IMG/VR virus record: IMGVR_UViG_3300034073_002379
Location: 1-37,483 of that record
Source of the DNA: a virus
Length of the DNA: 37,483 nucleotides
Reading direction: 5' to 3' (one strand)
This document shows positions 18,558 to 26,304 of this stretch, one piece after another (position 1 is the first letter of the stretch; every line of letters begins with the position of its first letter). Both the position numbers and the translations under genes were made by a program. The notes under the pieces are model-generated. The model searched no databases, was not told the DNA's origin, and saw only the letters and a list, made by a program, of their open reading frames with translations.

Positions 18558-18967
18558 TGGCGGACGGGGCTGAGGGACTGGAGGCACTTCGGGCTGCGAT
18601 CATGAAGCAGACCGACGAAATCGCAGAGATGCGCGGCACGATGAAGTCATTCATCGACTTCGAGCTGGCTGCGAAACAACGCCTTGAAATCAGGGTAGAA
18701 ACCGAAGCGCTGATTGAGAAGGCAGTCAATCAGGCGGTTCGCACAATCACGGCAGACCGGACAGCGGAGATCGGGAAGATGCGGGCAGAGGTCATGGCCT
18801 ATGCCGATTCCAAGGTGCGCGAGCTTGAGAACCGGCTTGCCGCGCAGGAAGAACGTGACAAGAAGCGCGAGGCTGACATTAGCCGTCAGACCATCGCCCT
18901 TGGCGTCGTGGGTGCTGCTGGCATTCTGTACGCGCTGTATAACATGATTATCCACGGGGGCGGCTGA
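18557..18967 (+). CDS. Coiled-coil protein with one C-terminal membrane helix
   Basis: Starting at GTG 18557, overlapping the previous stop, the 136-residue product has a long charged helix (about residues 5-108, rich in Glu, Arg and Ala with heptad-like spacing). A hydrophobic segment IALGVVGAAGILYALYNMII closes the protein. This tail-anchored layout is seen in phage proteins of the xkdA/hemolysin XhlA-like type and in some holin-associated proteins, but no motif settles it. It could help anchor the next membrane protein or act in lysis. It overlaps the next gene by TGATGA. Confidence 0.6.
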   Translation: MADGAEGLEALRAAIMKQTDEIAEMRGTMKSFIDFELAAKQRLEIRVETEALIEKAVNQAVRTITADRTAEIGKMRAEVMAYADSKVRELENRLAAQEERDKKREADISRQTIALGVVGAAGILYALYNMIIHGGG

Positions 18968-20475
18968 TGAAGCTGCCCAAAATTCCATCCTTCAAGCGTG
19001 AGCCCAAGACCCCTGAGCAGCTTGAATCAGCTATCGCGGCGCGGGCAGCACGGCAGGCTGCTCGCATTGCTGCGCGAGGTAAAGCCCGAACCAAACTTGA
19101 TGAAGCAAAAGACGGCATCCACGTCCGCCCGATGTCCGTCATCATCATCAACTGGTCAGTTTATGCTGCACTGATTGCTGCAATCGCTATTATCGCGGCG
19201 GGCTACTGGTATGACCTCCTGTTCTACGGCCAACAGCACGATGACATCGCCGTAGTCATTGGCCTGATTGCATTTGCCTTTGTGGTTCGCACCGTTGCGA
19301 CCGCAGGCGACGTGATCCTGCACTGGTCTAAGCCGGAGCATCGCCGGGACACTGATCCGCCCGATGGAATGAAGGCCATCATTGGCGACAATCGCGGCGT
19401 CCGATGGTCGCTCCGCGTCATGTGGATCGGGTCGATCCTCGCTTGCTCCGTCGCCACGCTATCGTTCTTCTCAGCTGGCCATGAAAAGCGTGTTGCGGAC
19501 GCGGCTGGTATCACGGCGACCGAAACTGGGATTATGACATCCAAGAAGGAGCGCATTGACGCGCTGGAGGCCCAGAAAAAAGAGGCTCTTGGGGCGCGGG
19601 ATACCGTGTTTGAGGCGGCGGACAACACCATCGCAGCCATCAAAGACGAAACGCCCGGCATTAGCGTTGCGGACAATGCCACAATTCAGAAGGCAAATGA
19701 TTCCAAGGACGCCGCAACAATTTCCTACAACGATACGGTCAAGGCCCTGAATGATCAGATCAACGCCATCAATGCAGAGAAAGAGGAGGAAATAAAACAG
19801 GTCACGGTTGAGCGCGTGACGGCCATTCCGTTCCTTTCGGTTTACCAGTTCCTCTCGCGCCTGATCGGAAACGCGGACGGCTGGACGATTGTGGGCGCGT
19901 GGTTCTTCTCGGCTTTGTTTGAGCTTCTGTGTGCCAAGCTGCTATCAACCGTCTTTGCGCTAATGAAAATCGTCAAGCGTGTGTCTCGTGCCATCGAGAT
20001 GCGCGAAGCCGCTGACGAGATGAACGCCCGTATTGCGCTGGAGCGGATGCGGTCGAACATCGAGATTGATGCGATCCGCCTGCGCTCGGCGCAGGCTCAA
20101 GAGCGGGCGCTGGCTGACATTGATCTGGCGCAACGTGAGCGTATGGTTGAAAAGGCCCGCGCTCAGGCGGAGGCCATTCGGACGGGTGCCCCGTGGATTG
20201 ACCCTGACGATCTGCTGAATGTTGAAACGGCCTTGCGCCGTGCGGAGACAGAGGCGCGCATCCGTAAGATCGAGGAACGCGCTGCCAAGATTGCAGCGGG
20301 CGAGATTGATCCGGATGCGCCAGAAGTGGACGCTTCACCTGAACCGCCAAGGCCCAAAGACCCGAACAAAGTCAAGGGCGCTGAGTCCACGAACTTCACC
20401 AAGGAAACAGACAAGATTGACGACAGCCTGCCGATAGATGAGCCGGGCGCTTTTGATCGGGATCAGGGATCATGA
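18967..20475 (+). CDS. Four-helix membrane protein with long coiled coils
   Basis: The 502-residue product has a basic N-terminus (residues 1-55) and three membrane helices at about 58-80, 92-112 and 145-165. The third is followed by FFSAGHEKR. A charged coiled coil of about 100 residues follows, then a fourth hydrophobic stretch around 300-330 (WFFSALFELLCAK). The last 170 residues are a highly charged cytoplasmic coil rich in Arg, Glu and Ala, and an acidic/proline end. I do not recognise a family. The stop overlaps the ATG of the Hsp70 gene (ATGA), so these two are probably translated together. The layout closely parallels the leftward protein at 26305-27042. Confidence 0.65.
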   Translation: MKLPKIPSFKREPKTPEQLESAIAARAARQAARIAARGKARTKLDEAKDGIHVRPMSVIIINWSVYAALIAAIAIIAAGYWYDLLFYGQQHDDIAVVIGLIAFAFVVRTVATAGDVILHWSKPEHRRDTDPPDGMKAIIGDNRGVRWSLRVMWIGSILACSVATLSFFSAGHEKRVADAAGITATETGIMTSKKERIDALEAQKKEALGARDTVFEAADNTIAAIKDETPGISVADNATIQKANDSKDAATISYNDTVKALNDQINAINAEKEEEIKQVTVERVTAIPFLSVYQFLSRLIGNADGWTIVGAWFFSALFELLCAKLLSTVFALMKIVKRVSRAIEMREAADEMNARIALERMRSNIEIDAIRLRSAQAQERALADIDLAQRERMVEKARAQAEAIRTGAPWIDPDDLLNVETALRRAETEARIRKIEERAAKIAAGEIDPDAPEVDASPEPPRPKDPNKVKGAESTNFTKETDKIDDSLPIDEPGAFDRDQGS

Positions 20476-21932
20476 GAATTGGCATCGACTTCGGCACTAC
20501 AAATTCCTCGGTTGCCTATTTCCGTCCGTCTGGTTTTGCCGAGACAATCGAGACGATTGACGGTTCGGACTACATGCCGTCCGCTGTGGCTGACACTCAA
20601 GAGGGTGTTCTTGTCACTGGCGCTGCCGCGCTTCGTCAATTGCGCCGCGCGCCTGAGTTCACGTTCCATAACATCAAGCGCTACCTCGGCGTCGATTACA
20701 ACGAGCAGGAGCACGGCTCGATCCATCTGGCCGAAGGCCCTGACGGCAAGGTCTGGTGGCGGGGGCGTAATGCCCTGCTGTCCGGCCCGATGCTGGTTGC
20801 TGAAGTTCTCAAAAGTCTCCTGCTGGCCGCAGATGTGCGGCTCGGGCGGAGGCCCACGGGTGCGGTTATTGCCGTGCCTGTGGACTTCCGCGAGCCCCAG
20901 GATGACGCCATTCGGGAAGCCGCTGCATTGGCGGGCATCAAGAAGGTTGACCTGTTCCGCGAGCCGTTCTGCGCCGCGTTTGCCTACTCCCTTGACCGCA
21001 CGAAATACAGCCGGGTTCTGGTCTATGACTTCGGCGGCGGCACGTTCGATGCCACGATCCTGAGAATGAAGGACGGCAACCTCAAGCCGCTAGGCATGTC
21101 CGGCTCTGCCCAGCTTGGCGGGGCGGACTTTGACAAGCGGCTGGCTGACTATGCTGTTGACCAGTTCTTTGCCAAGGAAGGCGAAGACCTGCGGGCACAG
21201 CCGAAACAGATGGTTGGTGTTCTCCGTGCGGCCGAAGACGCAAAGAAAGCCCTGTCCACGTCCGAGACCGCGCTGATCGAGGAAGCTAACGTTGCATGGC
21301 GCTCCGGCCTGTCCAGCCTGACAGAGCCGGTTACGCGCACGCAGTTTGAGCAACTGACGGAAGACCTCGTGATCAGGACCATTGCCAGTGTGCAGGACGC
21401 GCTCGCACAGGCGAAGATGACGCCGGCAGAGATCGACGGTGTGCTTCTGGTGGGTGGGCAATCCCGAATGCCCCTGATCCGCTCGGTGCTGGAAGGCATG
21501 TTCGGGGCGAAGAAGATCATCAAGGACGGCCCGAAAGCTGAACAGGCGGTTGCGCTTGGTGCTGCAATCCGGGCGGCAGAACTGGATGGGCGGATCAAGC
21601 CTGCCGTGATGCAGCAGCTTGTGACGGCCTCGGTCGGGGTGCGAGTGGCCGGGGGTGGATACTACGCATTTATCAAGAAGGGCGAGACGTTCCCGATCCG
21701 GCGCGAGCGGGTTCTCCGTGCGGCGCGGGAAGACCAGACCGAGATCGAGCTGGTTGTCCTGCAAGGCGATGATCCGGTGGCGAAAGGCAATACGGAAGCC
21801 TGGCGCTGCACTTTGCCGGTGGAGGCCGGGGCTCGGATTCCGGTCATGCTGGACATTGACCCCGGTGGGCGCTTGAAAGTCTGGATTGCTGGCGAGGTCG
21901 TTTATGGCGGGACGCAGGAGGAAGCGGCGTGA
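20472..21932 (+). CDS. Phage-encoded Hsp70 (DnaK-like), lacking the lid
   Basis: The 486-residue product has every nucleotide-binding landmark of Hsp70. Phosphate-1 loop is GIDFGTTNSS at residues 4-13, phosphate-2 is DFGGGTFD at 186-193 with the DnaK Thr199 equivalent at T191, and the adenosine motif is VGGQSRMP at 327-334. A HNIKRYLG stretch carries the DnaK Lys70 equivalent. Residues 384-478 align with the beta-sandwich substrate domain (VTASVGVRVAGG, VVLQGDD, DIDPGGRLKV). The VLLLD linker is replaced, and the roughly 130-residue alpha-helical lid is absent. It is an ATP-driven chaperone; which client it serves is unknown. No DnaJ or GrpE gene is in the window, so host cochaperones would be needed. 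It lies between late structural and lysis genes. Confidence 0.9.
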   Translation: MRIGIDFGTTNSSVAYFRPSGFAETIETIDGSDYMPSAVADTQEGVLVTGAAALRQLRRAPEFTFHNIKRYLGVDYNEQEHGSIHLAEGPDGKVWWRGRNALLSGPMLVAEVLKSLLLAADVRLGRRPTGAVIAVPVDFREPQDDAIREAAALAGIKKVDLFREPFCAAFAYSLDRTKYSRVLVYDFGGGTFDATILRMKDGNLKPLGMSGSAQLGGADFDKRLADYAVDQFFAKEGEDLRAQPKQMVGVLRAAEDAKKALSTSETALIEEANVAWRSGLSSLTEPVTRTQFEQLTEDLVIRTIASVQDALAQAKMTPAEIDGVLLVGGQSRMPLIRSVLEGMFGAKKIIKDGPKAEQAVALGAAIRAAELDGRIKPAVMQQLVTASVGVRVAGGGYYAFIKKGETFPIRRERVLRAAREDQTEIELVVLQGDDPVAKGNTEAWRCTLPVEAGARIPVMLDIDPGGRLKVWIAGEVVYGGTQEEAA

Positions 21933-23068
21933 TTACCCCACCTGAGTTGCATCCGAAGACGTTTGAACTGTTGTTCGAGTTCGAGGGCAAGCCCCGGCTT
22001 ACGGCCCGGCTTTGTGAAGGCAATCGGTATGAGGTGGCTTATGGTGTCACCTACGATTTGAATGACGTGCCGTTCAAGAAGGGCGACACAATCACCGAAG
22101 ATCAGGTGATGCCCCTGACCCTGTACGCGCTCCGCAAGGAAGCCGCGCCGGTCTGGAATGCCCTGACCCGTGACATCACGGCGTATCAGGCGGGGGCCTT
22201 GGCCTGCCTTGCGTTCAATATTGGCGGATCGGCGGCGGCAAAGTCCAGTGTGGTCCGTCACCTCAATGATGGCCGGTATGAGGATGCAGCGGCCGCGTTC
22301 GGGATGTGGACCGGGGCGACCAGTCCGGGGCCTAGCCCGAGTGAGATTGCAGCCGGAATTGCCCCGTCCTTCCCTGAATGGAGCCGGGCCACGGGCCGGT
22401 GGATTGGACCTGATGGCAAGCCCTGCATGTATTTCCGCAGGTTCCGGGGACTGCTGCGCCGGCATCATGCAGAAGGATGCATGTTCCTTGGCTTGGACTG
22501 GCGCGAGGCGGTCAAGAATGATGCCATCGAACTGGCCACGGAAGCGGTCTGGAACGCTGCCAAGGGCCGGTGGGAAGACCGGATTGTCCGGCAGACTGAG
22601 TTCGCTGCTGTGCTGGCTGTAGCTCGTAAGCATCCCCTGCAAGCCGCCACGATTGCCGCTGAGCCTGATCCGCCCGTGGCTGCCCCGACTATCCCGGTTG
22701 AGGTCAAACCCCTGCCAGAGATCATCCCTGCCCCTCCTATCCCCACCCCCAAGGAGAAACCCGTGTCCGTGCCTAAGCCGCCGCAGCCGACGCTGCCAAA
22801 TGACTTCGACCCGAACGCCGGGGCCAAGGCGATGGTTTACTCTCGCCGGTTCTGGGGATGGGTGCTGATCATCCTCGGGCGGTTCTCGTTCTTCTCCGAT
22901 GGATCGGCCGGCCTGCTTGCCCAGACAGGCGGCACGGTGGGGCAGGTGGCCAATGGTATTGCCGCTGACCCGCTATTGCTGGACGCCTATACCGGCTTTG
23001 CCGTGATGATTACAGGCGAGGCCGTCCGCTGGTGGGGTGAGAAGAAGGCGAAGAAGGTGCTGGTATGA
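21929..23068 (+). CDS. Endolysin, lysozyme GH24-like, with C-terminal membrane domain
   Basis: Starting at GTG 21929 (GTGA overlap with the Hsp70 stop), the product has 379 residues, about twice the size of a plain phage lysozyme. The GH24 opening is visible: FEFEGKPRLTARLC with the proposed catalytic Glu at residue 19 and C29 at the Asp/Cys position. Where T is usual after five residues this protein has E35, and YGVTYD follows. A Pro-rich linker lies at about residues 235-290, and two hydrophobic segments at about 308-325 and 355-372 close it. No signal peptide is seen. The membrane tail could tether the enzyme or act as a holin-like part. Placement before the spanins supports a lysis role. 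Confidence 0.75.
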   Translation: MITPPELHPKTFELLFEFEGKPRLTARLCEGNRYEVAYGVTYDLNDVPFKKGDTITEDQVMPLTLYALRKEAAPVWNALTRDITAYQAGALACLAFNIGGSAAAKSSVVRHLNDGRYEDAAAAFGMWTGATSPGPSPSEIAAGIAPSFPEWSRATGRWIGPDGKPCMYFRRFRGLLRRHHAEGCMFLGLDWREAVKNDAIELATEAVWNAAKGRWEDRIVRQTEFAAVLAVARKHPLQAATIAAEPDPPVAAPTIPVEVKPLPEIIPAPPIPTPKEKPVSVPKPPQPTLPNDFDPNAGAKAMVYSRRFWGWVLIILGRFSFFSDGSAGLLAQTGGTVGQVANGIAADPLLLDAYTGFAVMITGEAVRWWGEKKAKKVLV

Positions 23069-23442
23069 TTGCGGCCATCGGCATTGCGTTCTCAAAGCTG
23101 GGCAACTGGATCGCCAACAACCCGGTTGTGCAGTGGGTGCTGGGCATCCTTGCCTTCCTGATTGCGCTGATCCTGTGGGGTGAACGCCGCGAGGGGCAGG
23201 GCAGGAAACAGGAACGTGTGCGCCAGCGCGAGGTAGATGTTGAACGCAAGGCAGAAGCGGATCAGTCTGCCAAGGAGATTATCGAACAGGAGACGAGTGA
23301 TGCAGATCAGGCCATTGATGCGGGTGAGCGTGCTATGCGCGACCTGCCTAATCCTATTGCCAGCATGTCAGACGGGGAGTTCCGGCTTACCTTCGGACGT
23401 GACCGAGAGGCAGGAGACCCTGGTTTCCGAGGCAAAGACTGA
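23065..23442 (+). CDS. Inner-membrane spanin subunit (Rz-like)
   Basis: The 125-residue product has an N-terminal membrane helix (VVQWVLGILAFLIALILW, residues about 21-38) followed by a charged coiled coil (GERREGQGRKQERVRQRE and onward). That is the i-spanin plan. It overlaps the endolysin stop by ATGA, and the o-spanin gene starts inside it in another frame and runs past its end. Together they would fuse the inner and outer membranes at the last step of lysis. There is no sequence signature in this family, so the call is by topology and context. Confidence 0.75.
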   Translation: MIAAIGIAFSKLGNWIANNPVVQWVLGILAFLIALILWGERREGQGRKQERVRQREVDVERKAEADQSAKEIIEQETSDADQAIDAGERAMRDLPNPIASMSDGEFRLTFGRDREAGDPGFRGKD

Positions 23443-23599
23443 GGTGTGCCGAGGCCAGACCCCTGTTCCAGTCAGTGCGCCGCCTGCTGAATATGCAGGC
23501 TGGCCGGTCGGTGCACAGCAATATGTGCGGGCAAACATCTGCCAGTGGGCAAGCGCCTGCGATCGGGAAGCCTTTCACCAGATGGAATGCCCCCAATGA
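23300..23599 (+). CDS. Outer-membrane lipoprotein spanin subunit (Rz1-like)
   Basis: I chose ATG 23300, which has AGGAG seven bases upstream, giving 99 residues; a longer frame from 23237 lacks this site. The N-terminus is a lipoprotein signal: basic MQIRPLMR, then a hydrophobic stretch, then a lipobox LPAC with Cys at residue 23. The remainder is rich in Pro and Ser, with several cysteines. The gene is out of frame within the i-spanin gene for the first 143 bases and then continues past it, the classic overlapping Rz/Rz1 arrangement. It ends in ATGA with the next gene. Confidence 0.8.
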   Translation: MQIRPLMRVSVLCATCLILLPACQTGSSGLPSDVTERQETLVSEAKTEVCRGQTPVPVSAPPAEYAGWPVGAQQYVRANICQWASACDREAFHQMECPQ

Positions 23600-24027
23600 G
23601 TGAGCGCGTCAGGGACATCCTCCAGAAAGCCGGTGTTGAATCCGCCGTGCGCCAGCCTTTGCCTCAAGGCGTGATTGAGCATCCGCTACGGTCGAAGTTC
23701 CTTGACCGGACGGCGAACGCGGTAGAGGCGCTGTCTGCCCCTGCACAGCCTGAGAAGCTGCCGGGACGGGAAGTCCCTGCGATGGTGGCGCACGTCCTGA
23801 CGTTCGGTCCCTACGTCTCTGTGGCGTTCCTGAGCCTCACAGCGTTCATCCTGGCTTGCATGATCAGCGGATACTTCACTCGGCAGGCGATCCTTGCGGA
23901 CATTGGCGAGACGACCTGCTCCGCCGAGATGTCGCTGATGTGGATCGAGGAAGACCCCGGCAGCAACGTTCCCCGCCTCAAGGATGAGGTTTTGACACGC
24001 TGCGCCAAAGCGCAGAAACTGAGCTAG
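23596..24027 (+). CDS. Single-helix membrane protein, unknown function
   Basis: The start at ATG 23596 overlaps the spanin stop (ATGA) and gives 143 residues; a frame extending to 23545 has no ribosome-binding support. A soluble N-terminal part (residues 1-65) is followed by a hydrophobic segment about 68-90 (FGPYVSVAFLSLTAFILACM), then a short C-terminal domain with two cysteines (residues about 105 and 137). It follows the lysis genes and precedes the tailspike. A holin is possible because no other obvious separate holin is present, but one helix and a long tail make this uncertain. Confidence 0.55.
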   Translation: MSERVRDILQKAGVESAVRQPLPQGVIEHPLRSKFLDRTANAVEALSAPAQPEKLPGREVPAMVAHVLTFGPYVSVAFLSLTAFILACMISGYFTRQAILADIGETTCSAEMSLMWIEEDPGSNVPRLKDEVLTRCAKAQKLS

Positions 24028-24036
24028 GAGATAGCC

Positions 24037-26070
24037 ATGACGATCAGCACAGAGACACGCCGGGCAGGGCCATATAGCGGGAACGGATCGACGCAGGTCT
24101 TCGCGTTCAGCTTCAAGACGTTCGCGGCGGCTGACCTGCAAGTCGTCACGACGACGAGCGGGGTTGATACGGTCCAGACCCTGACCACGCATTACACGGT
24201 GAGCCTGAACGCGGATCAGAACGCCTCGCCGGGTGGATCGATCACGATGCTGACCGCGCCGGCCACGGGCACGACGCTGACGATCATTTCGGACCGCGCC
24301 TTTGCCCAGACGCTCAATGTGCAGAACGCGGGGGCGTTCCTTCCCGAAGCGATCAACACGGCGCTGGACACGCTTGTTGTGCAGACCACGCAGCTTCTTG
24401 ACCAGCAGGAGCGCAGCCTTCGAGGTGCCCTGTCCGATGCGGCATGGGACAGGCTACCCCCGGCCAGCGAGCGGGCAGGCGGCTTGCTTGGGTTCGATGA
24501 CAGCACTGGCCAGCCGATGATTGCAGACTTTGGCACGGTGGAGGCCTTGGCTGCGGACATCAATACCGTCGCGGCGATGGCGGCTGACATTGCGATTGTT
24601 GCGGATGCTGATGTCGATATTGCTACGGTTGCAGATAACATCACGGACGTAACGACCGTTGCGGACTGGATCGGCACAGGGGGGGGCGTTGGGGCGGCAG
24701 AAGTTACGTCAACTGGATCGACTACACCGCGCACGCTGGCAGATCGGTTTGCGGAAACCTTTTGTGTCGAAGACTACGGCGCAGTTGGTGATGGCACCAC
24801 AAACGATGCGGCAGCGATTCAGGCGGCAATTGATGCGGCAGAAGCAGTCAATGGCGGGGAAGTCATCTTTGGCGCAAAGACGTATGCTATTGCCAGCGGG
24901 CTGACCATCACGACGAACAACGTCCTGCTTCGTGGACAGGGCTATGACCAGCGCCATGATGTTGGAACGGCGATGGTGTCCACGACCGTCCTGAAAGCCA
25001 CAACGGCGATGACCACAATGGTGCTTCACGCCCCGACTGAAGGCGCATCTGCGAAGTTCCTGGTCGGCGGCGGCGTTGTCGGCATGGAACTTGATTGCGA
25101 CGACACGACGGACGAGGGCCTGCACGTCAAGTCTGTCCGCTATGGTCAGTATGATTTGGCCGGGCGCGCTGCCAATACGTATCTATTCCGTTTTGGTGTG
25201 GCGACGACGCTCGGCGAAGGCGAAGATACGCAGAACTGCAATATCCGCGTGTTTGGAGACCAGCGCGGGTCAACGGGCGTCGGCTTTGAATGTTACGGCA
25301 ACTTGTCGATAGGCGCCAATTTCTCATACAACCAGTTCGTCAGCGTCACCATTCAGCACACAGATGCGACCGGCATTATTATCGGGAACTCGGACAACAA
25401 TACGTTTCAGCTCTTGCGCGCGACACGCGCCAGCGGAACTGGCGCAGGTATTATCTTTGAAGGCGCCAACGACGCCGGGACATGCCGGGACAACACGTTC
25501 TATCGTGTGGCCTCCAATGCCAGCGTGATTGCGCGCGGCACGTCCAGCTATACGAACGCCTCGGACGGCAACATCATCTTCGATTATGACAAGGCAAACG
25601 GCATCCCTGATCCGACAATCGAGACAGGTGCTACGCTTTACTGGCGCTCCAACCTCAACAACCGCTGGAACTTTCTTGACCTGCAAGCCACTGGCGCGCT
25701 GCGGTTCGGCGGCACATCAATGCTCGAAGGCGTCACGGCAGACTGGACCCCGACTGTTGCGGCAACGTCTGGCACCATCACAACTGTGACCACGCCCACG
25801 GCACGTTATACGCGGATCGGCCCGTTTGTGATGTTCACGATTGTCATCACGGTTACTGATAACGGAACGGGTGCGGGTTCCTTGACGTTCACGCTGCCCA
25901 GCACGCCTGCATATGCCGGGGCTTGTGTGGGCCGGAACGCCACAAACGGCAACGCAGCGCTTGGCATGTGGACAACAACATCAACCGTCAGTGTGGCAAC
26001 TCATGCCGCAGCTTATCCCGTAGCCTCCGGTCAGACGCTTCGTCTGTCCGGCATGTACGCCGCTGCTTAG
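24037..26070 (+). CDS. Tailspike with T7-like N-terminal domain and pectate-lyase-type beta-helix
   Basis: The 677-residue product begins with a T7 gp17-type head-binding domain (TETRRAGPYSGNGSTQVFAF, residues 1-150). A repeated ADINTVAAMA-like helical section leads into a beta-helix at about residue 242: EDYGAVGDGTTNDAAAIQAAID, the entry motif of pectate-lyase/glycosidase tailspikes. A beta-rich C-terminal part starts near 565 (DWTPTVAATSG) and resembles tailspike trimerisation ends. The protein should bind and probably cleave a surface polysaccharide. A good RBS (TAGGAG) lies ahead of ATG 24037. Confidence 0.85.
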   Translation: MTISTETRRAGPYSGNGSTQVFAFSFKTFAAADLQVVTTTSGVDTVQTLTTHYTVSLNADQNASPGGSITMLTAPATGTTLTIISDRAFAQTLNVQNAGAFLPEAINTALDTLVVQTTQLLDQQERSLRGALSDAAWDRLPPASERAGGLLGFDDSTGQPMIADFGTVEALAADINTVAAMAADIAIVADADVDIATVADNITDVTTVADWIGTGGGVGAAEVTSTGSTTPRTLADRFAETFCVEDYGAVGDGTTNDAAAIQAAIDAAEAVNGGEVIFGAKTYAIASGLTITTNNVLLRGQGYDQRHDVGTAMVSTTVLKATTAMTTMVLHAPTEGASAKFLVGGGVVGMELDCDDTTDEGLHVKSVRYGQYDLAGRAANTYLFRFGVATTLGEGEDTQNCNIRVFGDQRGSTGVGFECYGNLSIGANFSYNQFVSVTIQHTDATGIIIGNSDNNTFQLLRATRASGTGAGIIFEGANDAGTCRDNTFYRVASNASVIARGTSSYTNASDGNIIFDYDKANGIPDPTIETGATLYWRSNLNNRWNFLDLQATGALRFGGTSMLEGVTADWTPTVAATSGTITTVTTPTARYTRIGPFVMFTIVITVTDNGTGAGSLTFTLPSTPAYAGACVGRNATNGNAALGMWTTTSTVSVATHAAAYPVASGQTLRLSGMYAAA

Positions 26071-26079
26071 GAGACAGAC

Positions 26080-26283
26080 ATGCTGACAAAACGTACCGGA
26101 GAGTTTGAAGCCAAGTGCGACGTGTGCGGATCGACCGAGACGTTCCACGCCCATACACACGCAGAGGCTTGGGAGATCATCAAGCGCCGGGCTTGGGCGG
26201 TTCGCAAGGGCGGGTTTCCCGTGATCCATGTCTGTCCCGAATGTCCTGTGGACGTGGCACAAAAAAAAGCCCCCAGCCGGTGA
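26080..26283 (+). CDS. Small zinc-ribbon protein
   Basis: A 67-residue protein starts nine bases after the tailspike with RBS TTAGGAGAC. It has two Cys pairs, CDVC (residues 13-16) and CPEC (51-55 region), and a His-rich stretch between them, a typical zinc-ribbon. The function is unknown; such proteins in phages often bind nucleic acid. Its last 20 bases overlap a terminator for the opposite strand, so the end of the coding region doubles as RNA signal. Confidence 0.65.
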   Translation: MLTKRTGEFEAKCDVCGSTETFHAHTHAEAWEIIKRRAWAVRKGGFPVIHVCPECPVDVAQKKAPSR

Positions 26284-26288
26284 GGGCT
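26261..26288 (-). terminator. Leftward Rho-independent terminator
   Basis: On the minus strand AGCCCTCA (26288-26281) pairs with TGGGGGCT (26275-26268), one G-U wobble, five-base loop, followed by eight T residues (26268-26261 read as U). It lies 17 bases beyond the stop of the leftward membrane protein gene and ends its transcript, limiting read-through into the late genes. Confidence 0.75.
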
Positions 26289-26304
26289 GAGGGCTGAGTT
26301 CACG

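Noticed and set aside
24037-26070. Diversity-generating retroelement as in BPP-1
   Set aside because: The tailspike has no C-type lectin variable repeat, no second copy of its end was seen, and no reverse transcriptase frame is in the window.
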